DNA from: Umbellularia californica
Taxonomy: Eukaryota > Streptophyta > Magnoliopsida > Laurales > Lauraceae
Direction: 5' to 3'
DNA length: 64,000 bases
Assembly: GCA_028538565.1 (NCBI GenBank)
Contig: JAPQWN010000009.1
Span: 7,595,001 to 7,659,000 of the forward strand
Position numbers and translations under genes: made by a program. The stretch's first letter is position 1. Each line of letters starts with the position of its first letter. Below, in pieces: positions 21,301 to 34,190 of this stretch. The notes under the pieces were generated by a model, which saw nothing but the letters and a program-made list of their open reading frames with translations, had not been told where the DNA came from and did no database searches.

Positions 21301-22819
21301 AGCAGTAATCTCCCAAGGGGCTTAATGGTAGGAAGCCTACCGGAGTATGATAGGTCACTTGCAACCATGGAAATCGTTGGGGATGATGAGGCAGAGAGTA
21401 CTGAATTTTGGTTCCTTGTTAATTTATAGTTACGAATTTTTCTATGAATCCTTGCAATTGTCCGGATTTTCTGATTTCTTCAATTTGGGCCATTCACAGT
21501 CTGATCTTTTGAATCATGACTGCGTCATTTTCCCCATATGCATTCCAATTACCTCCAAATGGGCCATTATAATAATACAGTAAAACAGCTTCATTCTTTG
21601 ACAGTTTATGACTCAAAATACACCTGTGTCATTACCGACACTGTACACAGTAAATTGTGTTTTATGCTTTTGAATCATCAATCAGTGAGAAATTATAGCC
21701 CTTACTCTAATAAGGATTAACAGAATCAACTTGCAAAAGGCAGAAAATAACAAATATATGCAATAATAAAGAAAATCCCTCAAACACAAGATGCTAGTTA
21801 GTGGTTTTCCATGCTCTTCAAATTCTACTTGTTAGCAGAGCGTAGAACAGGCAAGGCCATATAATCAACAATATAAAATAGCACATTCAACAAGATCATC
21901 AAAACCTTAATGGAAGCAATTACTTATTCCATGATAGCTAGCACCATTGAAGGTAAAACATCTGGGCCGCCATGGTACCTTGAACAGTGTAAAAGAAAAA
22001 AATAATCATTAAAAAAGAGAGCAAACATTCAGTCACTGAGACTTCGCACTGACCAAAAAGAGCCAGCAAAATGGCAGATAGATTGGAGTGCAGCTCTTTA
22101 TCCCAATACAGATATTTGTCAATCAAACCCTACGACGTGCTACCCCACCCGCTCGATGGAAAATAATGATCTACATGCCCAAAATTGCTATAATAAAAAG
22201 AGCGGATTCAAGTTAGAACACAGAAGGTCCAACTTTATGGTTCAGATGACTTTCAGAATATCTATGTAGTAAATTCAGACTAGAGAAGATTAAAAAGAGA
22301 AAATAAGGAAAAACTGACATGTAGCTTGGCATGAGAAGAACATAATAAAATATACAAAATGCTTTCTTATGCTATTATTAACACATTATTAATATCCATA
22401 CCAGAATTTTTTTTTCCAAAAAACTTGCAAAGTTATGGTCTTTATAAACCAGAAAGAAGCAACACATGTTAGAGAAGAGTTAGAGAAGAGGGCTGTAGGA
22501 TCACAATATTGGGAGCAAGTCTTCTAATGCGAGCATGTTGTGCAAAAGAAACTCACTAATGTATGAAAGCTCACCCAGTTCCGCAGAACTTGGGTGATTT
22601 GAAGTGGAAGAAGACAGCTCAAAGGTGTACATGAAATCTAATTCAAAGCCTAAATGTACCACAGAAATTCAGTGACAGCCATGGATGTGAAAAGAATAAC
22701 AGAGACAGAACTGATTTTCTTTGTGAAAGACAGAATTTCAACTTCCTAGTAATGACTGTAGGAGAGAAATCTCTTGATGATACTAGGGGTTAACCAATTC
22801 CTAGAAGTTTTTTGTCAAG
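21301..22819. other. Intergenic, no gene recognised
   Basis: AT-rich sequence with scattered short frames and no recognisable domain. It lies between the LINE relic and the SINE and could contain intron sequence of the minus-strand zinc-finger gene whose exon is at 23493-23596, but no further exon was found. Confidence 0.4.
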
Positions 22820-22836
22820 TAGTTTCGGTATTCATA

Positions 22837-23022
22837 CTAGGGTCATTGCTTTTGTGCAATGGTAGAAGTCTCGGGTGCCACGTGTGATAACGCAGGTTTG
22901 AGACCTGCGAGCAGCCACTGTGTGCAAAATTACCAAAGGTTAGATCTGTCTCTAGTCTGGACCCTCCCAAGACCCCACTTCGGCAGGACCACATTGGGTG
23001 ATGACCTTTTTTTTTTTTTATT
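22837..23022 (+). mobile_element. tRNA-derived SINE
   Basis: A 186-bp insertion flanked by a perfect 17-bp duplication TAGTTTCGGTATTCATA (22820-22836 and 23023-23039). Near its 5' end are a Pol III A-box-like TTTGTGCAATGGTAGAAG (22851-22868) and B box GGTTTGAGACC (22895-22905), as in tRNA-derived plant SINEs. The 3' end is a T-run of about 13. The perfect duplication indicates a fairly young insertion. I did not assign it to a named SINE family. Confidence 0.88.
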
Positions 23023-23039
23023 TAGTTTCGGTATTCATA

Positions 23040-23492
23040 GGAGAACATCATTTAAGAGGAAACAGTCAAATGCTATGTGCCTACAGCTGCAATAAAGGAG
23101 ACACCAAATTTCAAGTTCTCCACCAGTGAGTTTCGCCCTACTAACATTGCCAAGAAAAATCTAGGGAGAACTTTATCATTCATCCAAACACAAAGGTAGG
23201 AAACTAGTTATGCCATTGCCAACTCAATGGGAAGATGGGAAGGACAGCTACATCTGGAGATTTTTGTATAAACCAGTTCTTAGAAAAAAAAAAAAAACAA
23301 AATAAAATAAAATACAATAAAAGGTTGCACCAATAATAGGTTTGAAGCATAGTAATCCACCTTAGATAGAGACCCCTAAAATGCACACTTCACTAGATGT
23401 ATCGACTGTCATGCAACAAACAGTTAAACTGTACTCAAACTGTGCTCATTTGACACTCTTAAAGCAATCAGAAGGTACTGTGAAATAGAAAC
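23040..23492. other. Non-coding; intron-like sequence next to an exon
   Basis: No gene recognised. An A-run with TAAAATAAAATA repeats lies at about 23283-23320. On the minus strand this would be the start of the intron that follows the exon at 23493-23596. Confidence 0.4.
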
Positions 23493-23596
23493 CTGAAACC
23501 CTGACGTGACTCTCTCCTATAAGGTGCATCACGGTAGGAGCTGCGTGAAGTACGGATCCTGCGATCTCTTGGAGAGCGACTTCTACGTGGACTCAT
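23493..23596 (-). CDS. First coding exon of a GIS2/CNBP-like CCHC zinc-finger protein
   Basis: From the ATG at 23596 the minus strand reads an arginine/serine-rich start (MSPRRSRSPRDRRIRTSRSS) followed by YRDAPYRRESRQGF. From memory of the family, this is the N-terminus of plant multi-CCHC proteins related to yeast GIS2 and animal CNBP, where it is followed by the first CX2CX4HX4C knuckle. The exon ends ..GGTTTCAG with a GT donor at 23491-23492, which is where the plant genes are often spliced. An AG precedes the ATG directly, so an upstream non-coding exon is possible. I found no zinc-knuckle exon downstream in the next 5 kb, so this is either a gene with a very long first intron filled by transposons, or an orphan exon. 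It is free of stops and well conserved. Confidence 0.6.
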
Positions 23597-26500
23597 CTTC
23601 CAAGTTCCCCTTATCACACAAAACTCCAAAAAACTTCAATAACACCACCACCACCAACGTGGTTCCCTTCCTGTCCACATAACAACCATGCACCCAAAAC
23701 AACCTCCATGAGTATATCATCAAACCCTGTGTTTTCTCCAACAATCAAATAAAAATAGAAGACCCAAGTCCAGCAAAACAACATAAAAGCTACCAATAAG
23801 AAAACTTTGCCTTTCATTCTGATCCACCATACCAGTAACCTGTTAATTAAAATATGTACCATTTCCTCAACAACCCTTCATTTGGAGATAATATCAAAAT
23901 ATATCTAGGATATCATACATGCCCTAGAACCCTATCTCCAAACTAGAAACAAATGAATCCAAATGGCAACAGCATGAAAAAACCACCAACCCAAACAATT
24001 CCTTGCCTTATAATATCCTTTCCAAGACCACTTCATCACCCTCAGAAGCTGATAGCCTCATACTTAATGAATCCGCAGGAGACCAGAATTTGATGCAGAC
24101 CATGAAGATCACATATTAGCCAGCCAAAGACTGACTAAATGGGCAGGTTCGAGTGTACCAAGATGCAGAGGAGATAATGCCCCAACGCAGGTGTGAGTGG
24201 CCAATGATCCACATACATAACATTTTAAGCAAAATGGTGGGATGTCCCAGTCCATATAACTGGTCGTCCAGTCATTCTTGCATTATAGTTTGGTTTCAAT
24301 GCTTCAATAAGAAATATGCAACAAGCTGCTTTTATTTTGTGCCTTCTCTTCGAATGCAGTGAGTCTGCAACAAGTTAAGTTGGATGGGTATTTAGTCATT
24401 TTCCATTAACATTTAACAAGGTTTGTGTGGCTATATAACACTAAAACATTGTTTTATGCTTGATTTACAACTTAGATTTATCTCTACGGCTATACTTTCA
24501 CTCAGCAAGTTGACCAGTTTATGGATGGAGTATGGACTTATGCTATTGGGTGTCTTTTGTATAGTCTTGGTTGGGCATGAACTTCTAGGTACACAGTCCT
24601 ATACTATTTCAAAGATTTCATGTAAGATTTCCTGAACCCCATATTCAATACGTTAGCAGACTAACGTTTGGTGTTGATTGAAGTGCTTAAGTGTTGTCCA
24701 CTGGTAAGTACAGATTCCTCTTGCTGTAGTTTTTATTTGTTTGGAAAGTGGGACAACCTAAAAAAATTGTCAATCAATAATGTAAAAATAAATAAATAAA
24801 CTTAAAAAAACAAAGACAAAACATAATAGAAAAAAAAATATATGTTTATCCCTGTCCTTGTTTACTATAAATTTATTAAAAAAAAAACAGAGGAAAAATT
24901 AAGACACGAGTCTGCCAAGAAAAAAATTACAGAGAAACACTAAATTAGGAATCCAACCTTCCTGCTTAAATTGATTTTAATCTTTAATTCTCTCAAACAG
25001 ATGTTCTGAAGGTCTGATCAGAATGCAAAAATGAACAGGGTTTAAATAATGAATTGTAAACCAAAAACTGCAGAATTTTTATTAAAAAAAAAAAAACTTA
25101 TACTGTATCAAAAATGAAATATTATGTGAGAGTACATAGAATGAGATATTCTCAAGTCCTCCACCTCCCATCATATCACATCATAAATTGAGCACATTGT
25201 CAACACATTATCTCATGCATTAACTTTGGACAGTTCTAACTTTGCAATTTTTTAAGTACATTTCAGAACCAGAAACCTTACACCCTCAATGAATTCTTAT
25301 TGTAAATTAGAAAGGATGTACCTTGGTCTAACGAAGTTCAAAATCAACACCATTTCAGGGGAATAAAATTGAAAAGAAAATTATTATCACAATGTGAAAT
25401 ATTTCAAAAACTAAAAGCAATCGTGGAACAAATCAGAGGATTTGAGTTGAGACATAACAAATACAATGGAAAAAAAATGGATGCAAGCTAGCAGATAATT
25501 GAACCTTTTAAGAACAACAAGTCTAGATCCAAAACAGCCAATCAAATAAACCCAACAAAAGTAAAAAGGAGAATAGGGGAAAAACCTTCCCACCAATGTT
25601 AATGTGTGGAAGTCAAGTCACCACTCCCTACACTAGACAGTGGGCTGCCCGTTTTGTCGCACGAGGAAGATAGAGATGTCTAACAATGCATTCCCCTCCA
25701 GTTTCACTGGGTTTTCAGTCTCCGTTGGGCATGACCCTCTTCTGATACCTTGCTTGGATCAGCCAGACCCTCTAACAGGCCTGCAAAAGGGGATCTACGA
25801 TGAATTCGGCAAATCACACTCTCGCAGGCCAACTTGATCTGGACCACCAATTAGGCAAGGTGGTAGTGATCACAAAAGGGAAGCCTACAGATCCAAGGCT
25901 GATAATCCCTATCCTAATTATGGCCTACAGCGCAACTGATAGTTCTCCGTGGTAGGGGAAAAAAAAAAAAACTTCCTTCTCATAACATGAGATATATAAC
26001 TAAAAATCATCCTCACCAACAAAACAAAGAAGAAAGCCATCAGCACCTCTACCACGCATTTTAAGAAATGAAAAGGAAGTGTCACATAACATATGAAAGG
26101 ATGCACCCAAAAGAGAAGTAGATTGAAATCAGAGAAAAACACATGCCATAACCATATCCAATCCAAACAGGAACATATTGAAGAAATCACAGATAAAATA
26201 ATAGATCATGGAAGTCATCAAGTTCGAATCTTGCCTTGATAGGATTTATTTTAGAACAACAAAACAGAGAAAAGATGAAACCACCCCAAAAGAGACTTCT
26301 TCTTCTGCTTCTGCTTCTGCTTCTGCTTCTCTGCAAACAAAAGGCCCTTCGGTGCTTCGGCCCCAGAGCCAGTTATCCACAACAACAAAGGCTCTAGACT
26401 TAAGAGAGGCAAGGGTTCTCTCTTTAGTTTCCAAAAATGGCTCGGCCGAGACAATGGGCTCGCACCGGCAGCCAAACGTGTGGTGTGCGTGTGAAGCGCA

Positions 26501-27845
26501 TGCGCTACATACCATACCCTAGGGCCTAGGGTGGAACCTGGAACTTGTACCTCAACTCAACCATCCCAGAAACAGTTAAATTCAGGTTGGGCTTGTTCTA
26601 ATATGGCCCAGGCTCGAGAATTGATTCTTGGGTTGGGATGAATTTTGGACTTTGGGTACCTGGACACACTATGAAGTGTGTGTGGGAAATTACCAAGGTT
26701 GCAACTTGGGTGGGGTCAAATCTGAAACCACAATGCTAAACCGAACCAACCAAAAACTTAAATTTAGGATGGGCTTTTTCCAATTACAGGCATCCACTGC
26801 AATGTTTGGTGACCGTGGATCACTTGGGGATCAATTTTTTACTTGGGAATGGGGTACCCAAAGTCAACCTATAGGGCCCAACTTAAATCTATATATCGTA
26901 TATGAAGTAGATGCATTTTCAAAATGTATAACCCTTTTCAAAAACAAATCAAACCCAAAAAAATTGGGTATCCGGCACACCCCAAGTCTATCACTCCACA
27001 GAAATGGCATTAAACTTTCCTGTGGTTTGGGTTTGGCTTTGCCTATTCAGTTCGATCTTGGATTCCGCCTAGTGTCCAACCCGACCCAGGCCAGGTTGCA
27101 TCGCTACATGGGGACTAGATTTTGAATTGATTGGTCTCAGTTCTAAGATAGCCAAGTCTAGCTAAAATTTAAGTTTTCCAAAGCCCAAGGTGGACTCATG
27201 TAGAAGCAAGCATACTCGTAGCTTGATCATTCCCAAGTGGGATGGATGATCCAGTAAAAAATGAAAGTAATGGATGAATAAGAAGTGGAAACTGCAGCAT
27301 CCTTGATCCTTTGAACCGGGGTAAGCCTGGTTATGGGCCGAAAGGCATGAAGGAATGCACATTTGCAAGCCCAAGCCAACCGATGCAGGTAGCCACTGAG
27401 ATAGATCAAACCTCCCAACCTACAAGTAATTATTCCATATGTCAAGCCCATTTGCAAAAAGTTTAACCATAGGGCTTTACAGCCCAAATTTCTGATCCAT
27501 TTAAGGGGGCCTGGATATGCATTGGAATTGGATAAGATCTATATTAGGGTCTAAAACCTTTACAGGCAACATCTTGGACGAGGAATATCATAACACCCAT
27601 GGACACTCTTATTATGCATTTTTTCTCCATCTGATATTTTATATCTACACATCTCATCTAAAGGAAACAATATTAATGAATAACACATAGACTTGCCATA
27701 GGAAGGACGATTTTTTCCTGCACACTAGACATCAATATCGTCACGTAAGACTGACAAAACTATAGGGGGTCCTACCTTTGGTGATGGTCTCGATGCACGC
27801 TTCCATGGAGTGTTGGTTTCTATTTCTTCCATAAAAAAAAAAAAA
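23597..27845. other. Intergenic region without recognised genes
   Basis: About 4.2 kb upstream of the zinc-finger exon. No long protein-like frame was recognised. Notable parts: a CTTCTG hexanucleotide repeat at about 26298-26332; A-runs at 25084-25096 and 25961-25972; and GC-richer segments at 25640-25830 and 26340-26520 that could include promoter or untranslated exon sequence for a minus-strand gene. This last point is only a guess from composition. Some segments (26590-27130) look like old repeats. Confidence 0.4.
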
Positions 27846-28020
27846 GGGAAAACTACTTGAAAAATCCCCATAGCATGCCATAAGTAAAGAGAGGACCTAG
27901 CAAGAGTTTAGAGACGGAAGGAGTCATTTGGCTAAGTTTCTTTTTTTCTTTTTCTTTTTTTTTTGTCGTTTAGCGATATTGTCGATATCAACTATATAAC
28001 TGTCGATATTGACCATTATG
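27846..28020 (+). repeat. Left terminal inverted repeat of the giant MULE
   Basis: Pairs with about 45930-46072 read in reverse complement. The inner part has TGTCGATATCAAC (27980-27992) and TGTCGATATTGACC (28001-28014). Confidence 0.75.
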
Positions 28021-28630
28021 CGTAAACCCTTTATACATCGCCCCATGTCTGCATTTCTTTGTCAAACATTTTTCATCGACTACAACATGTGCTCTGGCGA
28101 TTTTCCTTCTCAGAAAACACCTCAAAAATTAGGAAATTTCTATTTGCACCCACTCAAAATGCTGAGCCAACCCACATTTAAATATTTTTTAATTCCAAGA
28201 ATGCCCATCTGTGAATTTCCCTAATTACTCCTGCCTTCATGTTCCTCCTCTTCAAGCCCTCTGGTTCTTCCTAAGTCGATTTTTCCTTTCTATTCACTTC
28301 AAAGGCCTCATCTCTTCAGGTTTTCATCTTTACATCTTCTGTACTTATTTCCCTTTAACAGCATATACTTCTTCTTCTACTCCTTCTCTTCTCCCAATCC
28401 ATATAAAGGTCCCACTTTAGAAGAACTCATCTCCCAATTCATCTCTCCATGTCCTTATATAAGCTATCACATCTCCAATTTGAGGCACCACATTGTGTTT
28501 TAGATAAGCTATCTATAATATGAACAAGCAAATGACCATATATGAAGAGAAGGTATCGTATTTTTGACACATGCTTTCATTTTTTTTTCCATTCGCGTCC
28601 TGCACGAATTTGCAAAGCCGCGCATAATTG

Positions 28631-28795
28631 TATTGCACGGCTCTGTATTTCCTTGCATAAGTGTATTGCACGGCTATGTATTTCCGTGCATGAGTGTATT
28701 GCACGGCTCTAGATTTCTGTGCATAAGTGTATTGCACGGCTTCGGATTTCCGTGCATGAGTGTATAACATGGCTCTGTATTTCCGTGCAATACAA
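28631..28795 (+). repeat. Five 33-bp hairpin units, left subterminal array
   Basis: Five tandem units of exactly 33 bp starting TATTGCACGGCTCTGTATTT. Each contains GCACGG and a few bases on CCGTGC, so each can form a small stem-loop. A related array of similar units lies near the other end of the same MULE (33960-34190). Confidence 0.85.
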
Positions 28796-28869
28796 CATGG
28801 CTCATCTTATGTTGGCCAAACGTTTGGGCGTTTTAGCCAGGCCATCCAGCACTGATTTTTTTTTCTAGG

Positions 28870-31505
28870 ATGTTGATTCTACAGGTACCAGTGAGTGCTC
28901 ATTGGATTTTACTAACGTCTTCACCACCGACACTATATTCAAAAGCCGAGATGCCCTTATCCAATGGACACGAGATGTCGGAAAAAAACAATGGCTTAGT
29001 AATTATAATAAAAAAGTCAGATGCTGGTGTACATGGTAGGAAACCGAGAATTATATTTTCTTGTGAGAGAAGCGGTACTTACAAGGGTTCTTCGAAGGTC
29101 TTTGAGAGGAAATGTCCGAATAAGGTGACGGGAACGAAGAAGTGCAATTGCCCTTTTGCTTTGAAAGGCCGAAAGTTGGCAACTGATGACGATTGGATGG
29201 TAATAGTGATTTGTGGAGTGCACAATCATCCTAATGCACAACATCTTGAGGGGCACTCGTATGTCGGGAGGCTTTTCGATGAAGGATTAACGGTTTTGAT
29301 TGATATGTCGAAGAGTTTAGTGAAGCCGAGGAACATTCTTCACACATTGAAGAAGGGGGATTTGAACAACACCACTACAATGAAGACTATTTACAATGCT
29401 CGTCACATATACAAGGTGACAGAGATGGCTGGAAGATCACAAATGTAGCAACTCATGATGAATTTAGAGGAGAACAAATACATTGAATGGCACACTAACA
29501 ATGATGCAACAGACTGTCTTGGCAACTTATTTTGGGCACATCCCTCATCCGTTGAGTTATTACGAGCATTTTCCGAGATATTGATAATGGATTCCACATA
29601 CAAGACAAATAAATATCGGCTGCTCTTGTTTGAGATTGTTGGTGTCACGTCTACTCAGTTGACGTTCTCGGTTGCTTTTGTGTACCTTGAATCGGAGACG
29701 GAACAAAACTATACCTGGCTTTGGAGAGGTTGAAGTCATTAATGGATGGATGTATGTTGCTACGTGTGATTGTCACAGATAGAGAGCTGGCGCTAATGAA
29801 TGCAATTAAAATTATTTTTACGAATGCTGCAAACTTGCTATGCAGGTGGCATATTTCAAGGAACATATTGGCTAATTGTAAGAAACTTTTTGAAACAAAA
29901 GATAGATGGGAGGCATTTATTACTAGATAGAACATGTTGATAATATCTCTCACCGAAGATGACTACATGCAACTTCTACAAGCATGTAACAGGAATTTCT
30001 GCGGGTATCCACAAGCTCTTGATTATGTGAAGAAATCCCGGTTGAGTAAGCATAAGGAACAATTCATTGCTGCATGGACAGACGTGCATATGCACTTTGG
30101 CAATGTCACTACAAACAGGGTTGAGAGCGTGCATGCAAAGTTGAAAAGACATTTAGGGTCATCGAGCCGCAACTTTGATTCGGGTTGGACGACTATCCAT
30201 GCCTGGCTTGAATTGCTCTTTATGGATATAAAGGTTTCTTTTGAGAAGAGTTTGAACACCGTGCAACATAAATTCAGACCGACCCTTTTTCGCGAGTTGA
30301 GAGGATTTATATCAAAGAATGCTTTGGATATAGTATTAAATGAGTCGATGAGAGCTGATCATATCGGTGCAGACTCTGTTGCATGTGGATGCGTCATTCG
30401 AAGGACTCATGGATTACCATGTGCACACGAGATCGCCGAGTATCGACTCTTAGGCTGTCCCATACTCCTGACATGTATACACCACCATTGGAGGAAGTTT
30501 GATTTGACACCCACTATGGTCGATGATCCCACTGAATTGACACCAGTACCAAGTTCGAGTTGATCGCAAAGAGATTTCAGGAAAGTGATTAAAACGGTAA
30601 AATACAGATATCGAAAAAACTAAAAGAAGTTGCAAATCCTTCATCCACCTATCTTCTTGAGCCGGATGTCAAGTTGAATAATCGGGGTCGATCCACATCG
30701 AAGAAGAAGACGTCGGATTCTTCTACTCGTCGAGATCCATCTGCGTTTGAGTATGCACTCCCCATTCAAGAAATTGCTACACTAAAGATAAGCAGTACTG
30801 TGAGCACAAAGAAGAAGGAGAAGTTAGGTGTCCGTCGGAGTCAATCAGGATCGTCTACATCTTATTATGACTCACTCCCTCATTCTCTCAGACCATTTAT
30901 CCAGTATATTAAGGATTTGCAGCTGATGGCAACTGTGGTTTTAGGTGTATAACAGGTCTTTTGGGAATGGGCAAGGATAATTGGGTTTAGGTCAGGATGG
31001 ATTTGAGGAATGAATTGCAAAGATATCAAACATATTATGCCTTGGTATATGGAGGATAGCACAGGGTTGGTGAGCTATATTATGCATTGTCATACTTTGA
31101 TAGCAATCCATCATTTGATCGTTGGATGTCAATGCCGGATATGGGTCATTTGATAGCATCAGTTTTTAATGTTGTATTGATACACATATCTTTGCATCAA
31201 TGCCTTACTTTCCTACCTCTGAGGTCTAGTCCGATTCCAGTGCCTTCTCGCAAAGTGTTCGCAATTGGGTTCGTCAATGGAAACCATTTTGTCCAAGTGT
31301 TCTTCACATCTAGATCTCCCGTGCCCCCATTGCTACAAATTGGCACAAATACCATCAACCATGTGCAATAGGATGGGAAATTCCTTATGCCACGAACATC
31401 GAGCAGTTCAAAGATATCATAGGGGACTCTGTTGCTGCGCAGGAGACAATTCATCTAGATAGCGATGACTTTGTTGATCTTTATTGTGTATCCTGCCTAA
31501 TGTAA
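28870..31505 (+). pseudogene. FAR1-MULE-SWIM transposase fused to an OTU domain
   Basis: Domains in order. FAR1-type DNA binding (about 29040-29230): RIIFSCERSGTYKG, CPF..., HNHP. MULE transposase core: IMDSTYKTNKYR (first D, about 29585), VIVTDRELALMNAI (second D, about 29770), LLCRWHISRN, and NRVESVHAKLKRH (E, about 30115). SWIM finger: CGCVIRRTHGLPCAHE (about 30385-30430). Then an OTU cysteine-peptidase-like domain: AADGNCGFR (catalytic Cys region, about 30925), MPDMGHLIASV, LTFLPLR and GFVNGNHFVQV (His region, about 31270), ending at a TAA at 31505. Stops at about 29446, 29928, 30561, 30990 and 31055 plus frameshifts near 29725 and 30900 break it. Key residues of both enzymes are still visible. 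Confidence 0.85.
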
Positions 31506-31739
31506 TGTTATTTTACATTTTTAGTGAAAAATTTTGAATCAGCATTTCTTCTTTCTTCAACATGGATATTAATAAAAACAAATTAGTAAACAACTTCATC
31601 CATTATCCATTAAAATTACATCCGAAGATCCAACGTCATGTAAATAGTTCAATCCATATCACAGTTCATCCACAAAAAAAAAAAAAAATACATAGTTCAA
31701 TTGTCAACCAACAAAATACATGACACCCATAAAACCCGA
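31506..31739. other. Intergenic gap between convergent MULE genes
   Basis: AT-rich, with an A-run at about 31675-31688. It holds the expected 3' ends of the plus-strand transposase and the minus-strand PMD gene. No coding sequence seen. Confidence 0.5.
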
Positions 31740-33878
31740 CTACGGTCCTTGTAGACGACGCCTGTATGTAACCAGCAAGTCTTCTAGAATCTCGAGTGTA
31801 GTCTACAACGCACGGTAATACACGTCAGCTGGCTGTCCTGTTTGCGTAATTACGGCACGAAGATGGTTCACAGCTCGTTGGACCTGTATCAGCCGAACAA
31901 GATATGAATTTAGCAAATGGGTTAGGCATGCATATACCATCAAGGGGAAATCCTCAAATTAAATAAACTCACCGTTGTGGGGGTAGGGTCATCGGCACCC
32001 TGTTGGGGGTCATAATGTGAATGGTGATCTGGGTTCTGGACCCGTACATGCGAGATCCTCCGAAACCACTAAAGATAATCAGGGGCGCAATCCCATGCAT
32101 GCGTCACACGACTCCCACGGTGCTCTGGGGGATAATATATGGTCACCCCACATAATCTAGAACTGGTCCAGGAATTGGTAGGAGACCCTATACCTATCAG
32201 CAATCGCTCCCCTAGATGCACGAACAAGGGCATATGGTGGATGTGGGATTGTCTGCACGTGTCCAAACTAATGAAGGACCCTCTGTGGATGATAGGGCTC
32301 TATGACATCCATCGATCTCAAGCATCCACAAAAAAATGATATCTGGTGGAAGGGATGATGAGCCCCCACACAAGCATAGGGGTTCTAAGCTACCTGTGGA
32401 TAAAAAAAGAACAATAAATTAATAATAATGACTTCAATATAATAGTAACTATTAGATAGGTATGTCTATTCACCTCACTCGGATGGATACCATCCAGCCT
32501 TTCACGTATCAACTGTATTCTCTCCATCATGTTGCCCGAACTGCTGGAAGGCTACCATCGACGTGCTAGTGGCTGGCCTGTAGTATATCCAATTTGTGCC
32601 CTCGGACGAGCAAAGGGAAAGTGCTCGTATACCCAAGCCTGTACACGCATAATATATGGATTACCAATTTGTTGATACCAAATTGTTATGAATATATATA
32701 TGCTTGAGTTACCTGCAGCAGCGTGAGATATTCGGCAATCTATCGAACATCTATCCTCGTCGCCTGTCCCAACTGGCGATAAAGATACGCCAATGCAGCA
32801 GCTCCCCATGCATAATGTCGAATATGTCCAACATCCATCAATAACTCTAAGTAGAAGATGGATACTCTCGTCGCGAACTTTTCTATAAAGAGTGTGCAAC
32901 CTAACAAATATAATAGGTACCCTCTGGCAGCGCACTCTATCCACCGTGAAGATGACTGAGGAGTCACATCACTTCGCATCTGTTTGATCCATGACAGTCT
33001 AACCACCCAACCACGAGCCAAGGACAACTCTGCGCTGGCAGCCCCACTATCCACCCCCAATCCACGCTCCAACACTGATATCTGATCAGCAAAAGACAGC
33101 TGAGTCGGTGCATGGACGGGTGTACCAACAACTGGAATGCCAAGAATAGCACTGACGTCATCCAATGTGATCGTCATCTCACCAAATGGTAGGTGGAAAG
33201 TGTTAGTCTCGGGCTGCCATCTCTCTACATATGCCGACACCAAAGCACGGTCGATATGGCGGTAAGATAAGTGCATCGTCGGTGGTGCTAAGCCAGACTC
33301 CTCTATAATCGCATAAAATCCATGAACATGATTATCTTCACCCGGCTGTGGTAGATACCATGATCTTAACTTAGGCCAATGACATACACACTTAAGAGCA
33401 TCGCGATCCTGCACAATATAAGAAAATATATTAAAATCAGATTCTAACAATTCCAATAAGAAAAACGAATCATTAACACATTGTCAGAATGATGTCATAC
33501 CTCCCCTCGTCATATTGACATAGCTATGTGTGTCCTAAAGCTGATAAGGACAGAGAGATCCTCTAAACCACCTGGAATAGGACCTGCGTAACGATCCTCG
33601 TCCACCCTCTCCTCTGGAATGAACAGATGTGCATCCTTATCAGTAATAGCATCATTTATAGCCTCCTGAGCGGCTACATCCTCCTCTGACTCCTCTATTG
33701 GATCCGGACTTGGATCATGTCGAGCCTTGCGTCTCTGCTCTGACGCCGTAGGCCTATGACGATCTGTGGTGGATGGGCTCGCAATACCACTCCGACCTCG
33801 CGAGGTCAATGGACTACTAATAGCGTCATCACGCCCTAAGGTCGAAGAACTACCACGACGAACTCGTCTTGGCAGCAT
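31740..33878 (-). pseudogene. PMD (plant mobile domain) gene of the nested MULE
   Basis: Five exons can be set by GT..AG borders and frame: 33501-33878, 32713-33408, 32474-32638, 31973-32393, 31740-31883. Exon 1 is basic/Ser-rich and ends THIAMSI; exon 2 holds the PMD core (PF10536, also called aminotransferase-like or PP7-long-form-like): YVERWQPETNTFHLP, GEMTITLDDVSAILGIPV, and GHIRHYAWGAAALAYLYRQL; exons 3-4 continue with AWVYEHFPFARPR and PPYALVRASRGAIADRYRVS. In-frame stops at 33510 (TGA for an expected Trp), about 32740 (TAG for an expected Gln), about 32555 and in exon 4 make it a pseudogene. PMD proteins such as MAIN/MAIL1 are host silencing factors and the domain also occurs in transposons; this copy is clearly of transposon type. 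It converges with the transposase gene. Confidence 0.85.
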
Positions 33879-33959
33879 GCTGAAATATATATCATTCGGA
33901 TTAGCAATAAATAAGTAAACATACTACACGGATTTCATTAGCAGTGCATATTCGAAACT

Positions 33960-34190
33960 GCATGGTGTTAACCTGTGCATTCCACATGCACAGATATGAA
34001 ACTCTGTGCGAATGCAATCTGCACGGATTTAAAGCTCCGTGCATATGCACAATGCATGGGTTTTAATCTCCGTGCATATGCACAATGCACGAGTTTTACT
34101 CTCCATGCACATTGAACGTGCACGGATCTGCATTTCCGTGAACATTGAAATGTGCACGGATCTGCATTTCTGTCCAGGACGTGAATCATG
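33960..34190. repeat. Hairpin-unit array, right subterminal region
   Basis: About six units of 33-37 bp, each with GCACGGAT..  and ..TCCGTGCA around a short loop, for example near 34003-34062 and 34125-34170. They resemble the 33-bp units at 28631-28795 and lie about 0.5 kb from the right terminus, mirroring the left array. Confidence 0.75.

Noticed and set aside
25640..25930. GC-richer stretch that looked like an organelle insertion or exon
   Set aside because: No organelle gene or protein family could be recognised in any frame, so no feature is claimed.
26246..26515. Minus-strand frame with EAEAEAE repeat as a possible protein
   Set aside because: The acidic repeat is the translation of a CTTCTG microsatellite and the rest has no recognisable domain.
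28513..28770. Repetitive peptide frame with period 11 residues (YTYARKYRAVQ-like) on the minus strand
   Set aside because: It is the translation of the 33-bp hairpin minisatellite, whose unit length is a multiple of three; there is no start context or flanking coding sequence.
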